Source of the DNA: Arthrobacter sp. UNC362MFTsu5.1
GTDB lineage: Bacteria; Actinomycetota; Actinomycetes; Actinomycetales; Micrococcaceae
Direction: 5' to 3'
Assembly (NCBI RefSeq): GCF_000685965.1
Contig: NZ_JMLE01000021.1
Location: forward strand, 23,607 to 87,606
Length of the DNA stretch: 64,000 nt
Both the position numbers and the translations under genes were made by a program. Shown here in pieces: positions 24,752 through 32,257 of this stretch (the first letter of the stretch is position 1; the number at the start of each line of letters is the position of its first letter). A model generated the notes under the pieces. It saw only the letters and a program-made list of their open reading frames with translations. It searched no databases and was not told the DNA's origin.

Positions 24752-25211
24752 AGGTATACACGACTTCCCTTTCCTGGGGCATTCCCCGCACGGTGGTCTC
24801 TACCCAGATTTCCATCCTGGATAGGGGGACGTTGGGTAGATTTGCGGGCGCTCTAACCTCGTCAAATGACCTCCACCGATCCCTGCGCAGTCTGCGGAGA
24901 ATCCTTTGGCACAGGACTTGTTTCGGATGGTCCTCGTCGCCCATGAAAACGTCTGCAAACACTGCCCCGGCCCGGAAGAACTGGGTCGGAATGCAGTTTG
25001 CGGGCCCGCAGGCTACTACCGTTCCGTCTGAAAGGTGGAACTCGACGGCGAAACGGGAGAGGCGGTCGCCGAACTTCGCATTGAACATGTTGTTGGATGC
25101 AATGGGCCAGAAGTTCCTGTTGGCAACGGTCGACACCAGTGAAGCGACCGTAAACGCCCCGGCCAGTGCGACCAGTGCCTTGCTGCTGTTGACGTCAGGT
25201 GCACGCAGCAC
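24729..25211 (-). CDS. One-helix envelope protein, partner of the HTTM protein
   Basis: This ~160-residue protein starts at GTG 25211 (CAGGA 9 nt upstream) and overlaps the end of the adenylyltransferase frame by 17 nt. It has one membrane helix near the N terminus (ALVALAGAFTVASLVSTV), directly followed by NFWPIASNNMFN, then a soluble domain (FAVEFHLSDGTVVACGP ... FRAGAVFADVF). The WP..S..MF motif after a helix is typical of small proteins found next to HTTM genes. In raw sequence this frame runs on without a stop from the mccB-like N-terminal part, but that continuity is accidental: the stretch between encodes no recognisable protein. Confidence 0.65.
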   Translation of the reverse strand: MLRAPDVNSSKALVALAGAFTVASLVSTVANRNFWPIASNNMFNAKFGDRLSRFAVEFHLSDGTVVACGPANCIPTQFFRAGAVFADVFMGDEDHPKQVLCQRILRRLRRDRWRSFDEVRAPANLPNVPLSRMEIWVETTVRGMPQEREVVYTYVPSDAQ

Positions 25212-26228
25212 AGTGGATATTCCTGGCGAAGTCTTCAAATTCCGACGACAGTTCCAGTGAGTCAAAGACCAGTCTCCGACCATCCAGCTGCGTCGAGCCG
25301 GTAAGCAGATAGCGGAACACTTCCATGGCGGCAATCGACGCCACGATGGAATTGAGCGGGCCGAAGCTGGGCGCCTGGTAGGCCGAGTTGAAATTTGTCG
25401 TAGTGAGGGACGCCGTGGAGTTCGTCCGTCCGTCGTTATCCGTTGCCGCGCACAGCAGACATGGAGTTTCGCCCGGCCTGACGACCGGCCCCACCACTCC
25501 ACGTGTGTCCTGGTAACCGGCACAGGTAAAGTTCCGGAAATAATGGACGCTTCGTTGGACCACTCGAGCACTTCCTGGGGAGTATCGGCGGATACAACTA
25601 CGAAGTCTGAATCGTGAAAGATCGGCAGGAGGTCCTCGACGCCTGAGATCATTGACGTGACTTCGATGGTGTTGACTTCGGGCGCTCGAAGCGCAAGATT
25701 CTTTGCAGCCGCTTCGATCTTCGATTTGCCGACGTCCTGGGCGGTGAAGAGATACTGCCGGGTGAGGTTGCTTTTCTCGACGGAATCTCCGTCCACCAGC
25801 ACGATGGAACCGACCCCGGCCGTTGCGAGCTGCATGGCCACGTTGGTTCCGATGCCGCCGACGCCGATGAGCGCTACCGTTCGGGTGCGGAGCAAGTCAC
25901 TGGCTCCCGGGCCTGTGCCGTGAGCCAGCGCGAAGTACAGATCATGGCGGCTGTATTGCCCTGAAAGGTCGATCCTGTAGGGCACCAAAATTTCGGCGTC
26001 GATGAGTTCCTCGATGACTTGCCCGGAGCTTTCGCCAAGCAGTAGTTGGGCCTCGTTGCCCAGTTCATCGAGTGTGCGCGGTTGTGATGCAAATCCAAGC
26101 AATTCCGCCAGCCCGTCTGGTGCGTCTTCAATTTCGATTGCATTGGGTGGTGCCAATCCGATGTGCACGGAGGTGTCAGTTGTGACGACGGGAAGCGACT
26201 GCTTGAGGGAGTAGGTCGTGGCTGCCAA
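25195..26228 (-). CDS. mccB: MccB-like E1/ThiF adenylyltransferase, frame broken near 25548
   Basis: This is the microcin C-type synthase: it would activate the C-terminal Asn of the precursor with a nucleotide and build the N-P bond. The N-terminal ~110 residues match a peptide-clamp region. The E1 core follows: VALIGVGGIGTNVAMQLATAG (ATP loop), VLVDGDSVEKSNLTRQYLF, DVGKSKIE and VVVSADTPQEVLEWSNEA. One base is then lacking, and the protein continues in the frame one back: FTCAGYQDTRGVVGPVV, the zinc pair CLLC, SFGPLNSIVASIAAMEVFRYLL, and a second zinc pair CAAC two residues from the stop. Corrected length is ~344 aa, against ~350 for E. coli MccB. TTG 26228 has GGAGG 6 nt upstream. Confidence 0.85.
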
Positions 26229-26246
26229 TTCTTGCCTCCAATTAGG

Positions 26247-26277
26247 AGTGGGGACCACGCAATGCGTGGTCCCCACT
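26247..26277 (-). terminator. 14-bp perfect hairpin between precursor and adenylyltransferase genes
   Basis: The stem 26247-26260 pairs perfectly with 26264-26277 around an AAT loop, 13 nt after the peptide stop and 19 nt before the mccB-like start. No U tail follows on the minus strand. In E. coli a hairpin at the same place limits read-through and gives more precursor mRNA than enzyme mRNA. Confidence 0.75.
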
Positions 26278-26290
26278 AATTCTTCTTGGT

Positions 26291-26350
26291 TCAGTTGAAC
26301 ACGAAGTTCAGCTTGGAACGGCGCTTGGTCAGTCGCTTGAGCTTCAGCAC
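26291..26350 (-). CDS. mccA: 19-aa microcin C-like precursor peptide ending in Asn
   Basis: GTG 26350 to TGA 26291 encodes MLKLKRLTKRRSKLNFVFN, a strongly basic 19-residue peptide (eight Lys/Arg) whose last residue is Asn. AGAGGAG stands 7 nt before the GTG, the best ribosome site of the locus. The peptide lies directly upstream of the MccB-like gene with a terminator hairpin between. MccA peptides need a C-terminal Asn, which the synthase converts into a nucleotide-linked isoAsn/Asp; known ones range from 7 to about 50 residues. The basic body may help uptake by target cells. The peptide is too short for automatic gene callers. Expression has not been shown. Confidence 0.78.
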   Translation of the reverse strand: MLKLKRLTKRRSKLNFVFN

Positions 26351-26391
26351 GGGATCACTCCTCTAGGTTTATCAATTTGTTGGACGGATTG

Positions 26392-26421
26392 AATCTACGA
26401 CATCTGTCACAGATTTGACAA
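26392..26421 (-). promoter_or_regulatory. Promoter candidate for the precursor operon
   Basis: TTGTCA (26421-26416) and TAGATT (26397-26392) are 18 nt apart on the minus strand, ~42 nt upstream of the peptide start. They fit a housekeeping sigma-70 promoter. Confidence 0.45.
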
Positions 26422-26458
26422 GCCTGTTGACTGGAAATTCTTTGTATGCCGAATCGTG

Positions 26459-26487
26459 TTACAAACGTAGGTTGCAACGCGTATAGA
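26459..26487 (+). promoter_or_regulatory. Promoter candidate for the GNAT gene (leaderless)
   Basis: TTACAA and TATAGA are 17 nt apart. The expected start of transcription falls at or just before ATG 26497, and no ribosome site is present, so the GNAT mRNA would be leaderless. Confidence 0.45.
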
Positions 26488-26496
26488 GTCGTGTGC

Positions 26497-27027
26497 ATGT
26501 TTGAACTTGTTGTCCCGGAAACATCCTTCTACCCGTCGTTTGCCGAGTCTCACCGTGAGTGGGGCGGCGCTCACCAGGACGGTGCCGGCCTGTTCCCAGA
26601 CGACGACGTCACCAGCCCGGAGGGGTTCGCCGAGTGGGTCCAAAGACTCTCGCGTGCTGAACGGGCTGCCGAGGCGGGCGGCATTGTTCCTTGCACCTAC
26701 CGGTGGATCACGGAGGGCTCGCGGTACGTGGGGGCGATTGCCTTCCGCCACTACCTCACCCCGGCCCTCCTGAACTCGGGCGGGCATATCGGATACGGGG
26801 TCCGGCCGTCCGATCGAGGGCGGGGGGCGGCATCGTGGGCTTTGCACGAAGTGTGTGCCCGTTTGGCTGCGCAGGAAGAGCATGATCGCGTTCTTCTGAC
26901 CTGCGATGATGCAAATGCAGCGTCAGTCAGGACTATCGAGCGCTGTGGAGGCCTGCTCGAGGACGTGAGGATGGGCGGGAACGGGCGGCCATTTAGGCGC
27001 TACTGGATTGATGTGGCGCGGTCCTAA
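26497..27027 (+). CDS. GNAT-family N-acetyltransferase, possible immunity protein
   Basis: This 176-residue GNAT protein has YRWITEGSRYVGAIAFRHYLTPALLNSGGHIGYGVRPSDRGRGAASWALHEVCARLA, the acetyl-CoA binding motif A (RPSDRGRGAA for R/QxxGxG/A), and ANAASVRTIERCGGLLED near the end. It is divergent from the precursor peptide with about 146 nt between. In microcin C loci the GNAT domain of MccE acetylates the processed toxic aminoacyl-nucleotide and so protects the producer. That role fits the position here, but similar GNAT proteins are common in unrelated contexts. ATG 26497 is preferred to 26446 on promoter spacing. Confidence 0.85.
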   Translation: MFELVVPETSFYPSFAESHREWGGAHQDGAGLFPDDDVTSPEGFAEWVQRLSRAERAAEAGGIVPCTYRWITEGSRYVGAIAFRHYLTPALLNSGGHIGYGVRPSDRGRGAASWALHEVCARLAAQEEHDRVLLTCDDANAASVRTIERCGGLLEDVRMGGNGRPFRRYWIDVARS

Positions 27028-27232
27028 GTCAGACGGGGCTGGTGCGACTTCAAGCTAAAGCATCCGCGCCAAGAACGCCCCACGGTCCTGCGGACGGGGT
27101 TCCAGTTCTGGATGCCCTCGGTGTCGTGCCGCATGCGGTCACGGTTCAGCAGCCGGATGCCCGCCTGGTCGGCTATGTCCAGCACCGTCCGTCCAGGTGC
27201 CGGGGACCCCAGTGACCGTGCATGTCCCGGCG
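27028..27232. other. Intergenic stretch without a convincing gene
   Basis: On the minus strand one frame reads DIADQAGIRLLNRDRMRH (around 27120-27180), which has a protein-like look and could be a gene scrap. It has no start and is short. Nothing else is evident between the GNAT gene and the convergent ion-channel gene. Confidence 0.3.
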
Positions 27233-28126
27233 TTAGTCCGTGTTCGTCTTCCCACGCCGGACGTGTCGGTGGTGCAGCTCGTAGCTGTCGAACACATCGG
27301 CGGATGTGGTTCCGGAATGGCCGAATTTGCCGCGCAGGACTTCCGCGAGACCGTCAAGGGCCGCGTGGAGCATCCGTCCGGCGAACTGCAGTTCAGGGCT
27401 CTCGCTGCGCTGGGCGTCGAATGCCAGTTCCTGGGCGTAGGCAACTGTGGCCGGAAGGGAACCGCGCAGCTCCACTTCGCGGAAGTAATAGGTTTCGTGG
27501 AACGCCAGCAGGTCTATGCTCACCGACGCCACATTTCCGGCCATCGACTCCAGCAGCCCGGCGGCGTGCTTGGGGTCCAGTGACGATACGCCCGCCGGGC
27601 CTGCAGCTTCCCTGAACAGGTTCAGTTCGTGGGCGAGGGCACGACGGCGGTTCAGGGCCGGGTAGGTCTGCAGGATCCAGGTGACCGTTGCTGTCAGCAA
27701 GCCGAAACCGGTGACGGCCTGGAGGGCCACAACCAGCCTGAGTAGCGGATGCACCGCCACAATGTCGCCGAACCCCACGGTGGAGAGGGTGACCAGGGAG
27801 ATGTAGAGGGCTTCGGCGAAGTCGGCCCGCAGGGGAACGCCGGCGCCGTAGACAAAACCCTCCGTCAGATGGGGCAGGTAGAGCAGGGCCCAGCCGATGG
27901 CGGCCAGGCTTGCCCAGGCGCCGATGACAGCGGCCATCGCCAAGGGGGCTGCGATGAAGGAGCCCCGGCCCCGTAGTTTTCTCGAGACCAGCCAGAATCC
28001 GCGGATGATCGTCCGGCCCAGGGGCCCGGAACCGTGCGGATAAAGCAGCGTGCGGAAGACGTCGACGATCATCAGCAGAACCAGGCCGAACCCCAAAACC
28101 GTCCAGAGCGTGTCCTCGAAGTCCAT
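27233..28126 (-). CDS. Ion channel family protein (two-helix pore, K+-channel-like)
   Basis: This 297-residue membrane protein has a first helix at ~8-25 (VLGFGLVLLMIVDVFRTLLYPH), two more helices around 60-90, then a pore loop with the selectivity-filter stretch ISLVTLSTVGFGDIV and a following helix (LLRLVVALQAVTGFGLLTATVTWIL). The TVGFGD filter is that of potassium-type channels. The C-terminal ~140 residues are soluble and helical, without a recognised RCK domain. It appears monocistronic, divergent from the membrane gene at 28260. Confidence 0.8.
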   Translation of the reverse strand: MDFEDTLWTVLGFGLVLLMIVDVFRTLLYPHGSGPLGRTIIRGFWLVSRKLRGRGSFIAAPLAMAAVIGAWASLAAIGWALLYLPHLTEGFVYGAGVPLRADFAEALYISLVTLSTVGFGDIVAVHPLLRLVVALQAVTGFGLLTATVTWILQTYPALNRRRALAHELNLFREAAGPAGVSSLDPKHAAGLLESMAGNVASVSIDLLAFHETYYFREVELRGSLPATVAYAQELAFDAQRSESPELQFAGRMLHAALDGLAEVLRGKFGHSGTTSADVFDSYELHHRHVRRGKTNTD

Positions 28127-28259
28127 GGCCTCATCTTAGGGGCGCATGCTTCCTGAGGAGCAGCAAGCGTGCGACCATCAAAAGTGCCGGCAGCCCGTGG
28201 GCGCGTCGACGGCCAAGGTTCCCTCGAGGAGGGGCCGGAACGACGTCAAGGGGAGCGTT

Positions 28260-28970
28260 GTGGGTGGAGTAGTTCGTTCGAAGGATAGGGCCCTGCCGCG
28301 CTGGGCCAGCACCGCCGTCGTCGTCTATTTGTCGGTGACGTTTGCCGTAGTGGCAGCTGTGCTGCTTGGCAGCGGCTTGTTACTGGACCTGGACACCGGG
28401 TTCAAGGAGGGCCTGCTGCTCGCCATGGTGGTGCTGACGCTGCCCGTGTCATTCGCATATTTCGTCATCGGCACCTTTGACGCCAGCGCCCTATTGGGCC
28501 TGACCACGGTTCTCTACTATTTCGGATACCTCGTCCTTGCGATCGTCAACGCGGGCCTCTTCCGATGGATTGTCCTGAGCGCCCGGAAGCGCAAACTGGT
28601 TCCGGCCGCCGGCACGGCCCACACCATGCCCGCCGCCACGCCCCGGTATCCGAGGGAGAAATTGCGCGGGATAACCCCGGACGTCGGGAAGCTCTGGTGG
28701 GCCGTGCCGGTGGCGGTGCTGCTAAGTCTTCCGCAGTGGATGGTGGCGGGTTTTGCCTGGTGCGGGATCAGCGGTTGCAGCGGCGGAGGCTTCGGGGTGG
28801 CCACCGGGTCCGAGTGGATCGCGGTGATCCTGAGCGCAGTCAACGGCGTGATCATGGCTGTAGCCGTGTTCGCGGTGCGCTGGCTGTATCCCACCGGCAA
28901 ACGTGCCCTCATTGCCTTGGTGGCAGGGACGCTGTTTGGCCTGCTGGGCGCTGCAGTCACCCACGGGTAG
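28260..28970 (+). CDS. Multi-pass membrane protein of unknown function
   Basis: This ~236-residue protein has six or seven hydrophobic segments: three in the first half (TAVVVYLSVTFAVVAAVLLGSG, FKEGLLLAMVVLTLPVSFAYF, LTTVLYYFGYLVLAIVNAGLF), a basic loop, and three in the second half ending in ALIALVAGTLFGLLGAAV. GTG 28260 with GGGGAG before it is preferred; the frame extends to 28146. A CGISGCSGGG stretch between late helices may be structural. I do not recognise a family. Confidence 0.65.
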   Translation: MGGVVRSKDRALPRWASTAVVVYLSVTFAVVAAVLLGSGLLLDLDTGFKEGLLLAMVVLTLPVSFAYFVIGTFDASALLGLTTVLYYFGYLVLAIVNAGLFRWIVLSARKRKLVPAAGTAHTMPAATPRYPREKLRGITPDVGKLWWAVPVAVLLSLPQWMVAGFAWCGISGCSGGGFGVATGSEWIAVILSAVNGVIMAVAVFAVRWLYPTGKRALIALVAGTLFGLLGAAVTHG

Positions 28971-28981
28971 CGCCTCAGCAG

Positions 28982-30541
28982 CTAGATGGGGTTGCCGAAC
29001 TCGCGGAGCGTAATTCCGGTGAAGTTGGCCGGGCCGCCGTCGGTGTAGAACGAGATGCCGGTGTCGCCGTCGGCGAAGTGCACTTGCTGCGAAATCACCG
29101 TGTGCCCGGCGTTCACGAACACTTCGACGCTCTGCGTGTCAACGAAGATGCGCAGGTGCACCGACCGCGCGTTGGCGTCGATGGGCGCGGCAGCACGCGA
29201 GTAGGGCGCGAGCGCGAAGCCGCTCTGGTCCGAGGGCGCGCGGTCCACGTACAGCTCGCCGCCATACTTGCCAACGTTCGTGTGGCGCAGGCCGTCCGGG
29301 GAGCGGCCCACCGAGACTCCGACGTTAGCAGCCGCGTCCCAGGAGATGTCGAGCTCCAGCTCGTAGGCGCGCCCGTTCCACGGCAGCACGGAGCTGCCGT
29401 TGACCGTGCGGTCGGGCAGCGTGGTGGTGGCGGTCACGTAGCCCGACAACGCTTCGACCGGCGTACTGAGCAAGCTGTACCAGCCGCCGGATTGCTGCTC
29501 CAGCCGCAGTTCCCGCACGATCGAGTTCTGCCCGTTGTACCCGTCGGACGCATCGGTGGGCACGTCGCGGGCCGCGTACTTCCAGTTGTTCATCCAGGCG
29601 ACGGCGAGGCGCTTTGTCTCCGGCGCCTCGACCGACGGCCACGACACGGCGGCGTACCAGTCCCAGCCCCAGTCGAGCCACTGCGGTGTGAGGTTGCCGG
29701 TGATGAACGCCGTGCCGTTCCAGGTGCCCGTCCAATACGCGAAGGTCATCGGCAGGCCCACGGTGTAGGCATCCATGCTAGCGCCGAGCACCCAATGCCG
29801 TGTGCCGTCGCCGGCGGTCATCTCGAACAGGTCCGGGCACTCGATCCCGCCGAGGGCGTGGTTCGGGTAGTCGAAGTTGGATTTCCACTGCCAGTCCCGC
29901 AGGTTCGGCGAGGTGTAAAAGGCCGCGTAGCGCGCCCGCCCGATCACGCACACCCATTCGCTGCGAACCGCGTCCCAGTGGATCTTGGGGTCGCGGAACC
30001 ACTCTGCGTTGTCGATCTCTGCGGGTGTGGTGGCCGTGCGGCCGTCCGTGTTGACGATCACCGGGTCGGGGAGCGCCGTGAAGGTGTAGCCGCCGTCGGT
30101 GGACCAGTAGAGGTACTGCTCCTGGTACTTGCGGATCCCGCCGGTGGGCTGTGTTGCGAGCGCGATCACCGCCCCCGCGCCGAAGCCGGCGGTGTTGGCG
30201 GTGTCGACGACGGCGGATCCGGACCACACCGGGAAATCGGGTTGCAGGGGCATCACCGTGCCGTGGTGGGTGAACGACACGCCATCGCTGGTGGTCGCGT
30301 GGTCCCAGCCGCCTTGGCCGTTGTTCTGCCCGGAGTGCAGGTAGTAGAGCTGGTGGGCGCCGTTGGTATAGACGGGGCGCTGCGGGTCGCACAGCCAGCC
30401 CGACGGGGGAGTCATATGAAAGACGGCCCGCAGGGATGACCGGGCATGCGCTGCAGCGGGGACGGCGCTGTTGGCGAAAAGCGTAAGGGCTCCGATGCCT
30501 GCGCCTTGCAGGGCAGTGCGTCGTGAGATGTCGTGCGTCAT
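28982..30541 (-). CDS. Exported GH32 fructan hydrolase (levanase/inulinase type)
   Basis: This 519-residue glycoside hydrolase family 32 enzyme has a twin-arginine signal (ISRRTALQGAGIGALTLFANSAVPAAAHA), so it is exported folded. The catalytic set is visible: WLCDPQRPVY with the nucleophile Asp (NDPNG-like position), WFRDPKIHW (RDP) and GGIECPDLFEM (ECP with acid/base Glu). The five-blade propeller is followed by a beta-sandwich from about residue 350. ATG 30541 has GAGGA 8 nt upstream. It is divergent from the cytoplasmic GH32 gene and probably releases short fructans for the ABC importer. Confidence 0.9.
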   Translation of the reverse strand: MTHDISRRTALQGAGIGALTLFANSAVPAAAHARSSLRAVFHMTPPSGWLCDPQRPVYTNGAHQLYYLHSGQNNGQGGWDHATTSDGVSFTHHGTVMPLQPDFPVWSGSAVVDTANTAGFGAGAVIALATQPTGGIRKYQEQYLYWSTDGGYTFTALPDPVIVNTDGRTATTPAEIDNAEWFRDPKIHWDAVRSEWVCVIGRARYAAFYTSPNLRDWQWKSNFDYPNHALGGIECPDLFEMTAGDGTRHWVLGASMDAYTVGLPMTFAYWTGTWNGTAFITGNLTPQWLDWGWDWYAAVSWPSVEAPETKRLAVAWMNNWKYAARDVPTDASDGYNGQNSIVRELRLEQQSGGWYSLLSTPVEALSGYVTATTTLPDRTVNGSSVLPWNGRAYELELDISWDAAANVGVSVGRSPDGLRHTNVGKYGGELYVDRAPSDQSGFALAPYSRAAAPIDANARSVHLRIFVDTQSVEVFVNAGHTVISQQVHFADGDTGISFYTDGGPANFTGITLREFGNPI

Positions 30542-30617
30542 CAGGTGGTTCCTCTCAACGTTGAGGGGCGCAGACTCTTGCCGGCTACGCAGACGATAGT
30601 GCGAATCGCCGATGGTG

Positions 30618-30756
30618 GTCAAGCGTTTAATCAAAATGGATCCGCCGCTGCCCCGGCGCGGCACGGCTTGGCGGCTACACAAAAAAGAAAGTTTGCTAAA
30701 ACGCTTGATCACCAACCATGGTTGGCGCTAGGTTCATGGTGATCAAACGCTTTAGC
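30618..30756. promoter_or_regulatory. Three LacI-type operators in the fructan intergenic region
   Basis: Related AAACGCTT-cored sites lie at 30618-30632, 30695-30713 and 30738-30756. The last two are inverted copies of each other, differing at two positions, and 24 nt apart. They sit between the divergent GH32 genes and would let one repressor (probably the LacI protein at 35424) control both directions, perhaps by looping. Confidence 0.65.
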
Positions 30757-30775
30757 AGAATGGACATCAGCGCAG

Positions 30776-32212
30776 ATGAAACGCTCAGTCTTCTTCCAGC
30801 CCACCGATGGATGGGTTGGTGACCTTATCCCCTTCGAGAAGGACGGGGAGTTCTGGCTCTTCTACCTCCACGAAGTACGCTCGGACCCGAAACCCGGCAC
30901 GTCATGGAACCTCGTCACCACCAAGGACCTCACGCAGTTCGAGGACCACGGCGTCGCCCTGCCGCACGGCACCGAGGACGACCTCGACTTCAACGCCTAC
31001 ACGGGCAGCATCGTGGTTGACGAAACCGGCATCCACCACCTGTTCTACACCGGGCAGAACCCGCGCAACCTGGGAGCGGACGGGGCGCCTCTCCAGCTGG
31101 TCATGCACGCCACAAGCACCGACGGAATGCAGTCCTGGACCAAGCATCCCGAACTCACTTTCGGCGCCCCGGACGGCTTCGAGTCCGGGGACTGGCGGGA
31201 TCCGTTCGTGTTCCGGGATGAGAGCGCAGGCCGGTGGCGGATGCTGCTGGCGGCCCGGCACTCCGCCGGACCGGAACGGCGCCGCGGCGTCATCGCCCAA
31301 TGCGTCTCCACCGACCTGATGACCTGGGAGTACGCGGAACCGTTCTGGGATCCGCGCCGCTACATCACGCATGAATGCCCGGACGTCTTCTCATGGGGCG
31401 GCTGGTGGTACATGGTCTACTCCGAGTTTTCCGAATCGTTTACCACCCGGTACCGCATGGCCAAGAGCCCCGACGGGCCGTGGACCGTCCCGGACCGGGA
31501 CAGCATCGACGGCCGGGCGTTCTACGCCTCAAAGAGCGCCGAACGGGACGGCCGCCGCTTCTTCTTCGGCTGGATCGCCAGCAAGGAAGGAAATTCCGAC
31601 GACGGCGCCTGGCAGTGGGCGGGCACCATGTCCGTGCTGGAAGCCCGCCAGAACCCGGACGGGACGCTCGCGTTCGGCTTCGCCGACGAACTCGTGGACA
31701 GCTTCTGGGACGATGTCCCCGTTTCATTGACGGGCGGGCTGCCTGCACGGCTGGACGCGCCGGACGGGTACACCGCCGTCGTATCCGACGAGGTACTGCC
31801 CGGCCAGTTCTATGCCAAGGCTGTGCTGGACATCGCCCCCGGCACCACAGAATGCGGGCTGCTGCTGCGCTCCAGCCAGGACGGGGACCACTCGTACGTT
31901 CTGCGACTGGAACCGAAACGCGGCCGGCTCGTCTTCGACCGCTGGCCGCGGGCCATCACCGGAGGCGCCCAATGGCACGTGTCCGGGGACGTCCCGTTCG
32001 ACGTCGAACTGGAGCGCCCCTGCGATCTCGCCCCCGGCCCCCACACCCTGGAGGTGATCGTCGACGGCGACCTGTGCGTCGCCGTCGTCGACCGGCAGGT
32101 TGCGCTCAGCACCCGGATCTACGACCTGCCCGCGGGACGGATCGGCCTTTTCGCCGGCGAAGGATCCGTCACCGTCACGGACCTTGAGATACGTAAACGC
32201 ACCGACAACTGA
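30776..32212 (+). CDS. Cytoplasmic GH32 fructosidase
   Basis: This 478-residue family 32 enzyme has no signal peptide. GWVGDLIPFEKDGEFWLFYLHE has the nucleophile Asp in place of the NDPNG motif, GDWRDPFVF is the RDP motif, and THECPDVFSWGGWWYMVYSE carries the acid/base Glu. The C-terminal part from ~340 is a beta-sandwich (GLLLRSSQDGDHSYVLRLEPKRGRLVFDRWP). It heads the ABC import operon, so it most likely cleaves imported fructo-oligosaccharides or sucrose inside the cell. ATG 30776 has no clear ribosome site; it lies 20 nt beyond the last operator. Confidence 0.9.
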   Translation: MKRSVFFQPTDGWVGDLIPFEKDGEFWLFYLHEVRSDPKPGTSWNLVTTKDLTQFEDHGVALPHGTEDDLDFNAYTGSIVVDETGIHHLFYTGQNPRNLGADGAPLQLVMHATSTDGMQSWTKHPELTFGAPDGFESGDWRDPFVFRDESAGRWRMLLAARHSAGPERRRGVIAQCVSTDLMTWEYAEPFWDPRRYITHECPDVFSWGGWWYMVYSEFSESFTTRYRMAKSPDGPWTVPDRDSIDGRAFYASKSAERDGRRFFFGWIASKEGNSDDGAWQWAGTMSVLEARQNPDGTLAFGFADELVDSFWDDVPVSLTGGLPARLDAPDGYTAVVSDEVLPGQFYAKAVLDIAPGTTECGLLLRSSQDGDHSYVLRLEPKRGRLVFDRWPRAITGGAQWHVSGDVPFDVELERPCDLAPGPHTLEVIVDGDLCVAVVDRQVALSTRIYDLPAGRIGLFAGEGSVTVTDLEIRKRTDN

Positions 32213-32257
32213 ACATCCGCACCCCAATTACTGACCCAATCAAGGGAGATTGCCGCA

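Noticed and set aside
24729..26276. A single 515-aa ThiF-like fusion protein
   Set aside because: The middle ~115 residues have no protein-like character, while another frame supplies the missing E1 motifs and both zinc pairs. The C-terminal part is an independent one-helix protein with its own GTG start.
22690..27027. Thiopeptide or lasso-type RiPP cluster
   Set aside because: No YcaO, cyclase or B-type protease is present. The E1 enzyme, the Asn-ending peptide and the hairpin fit microcin C better.
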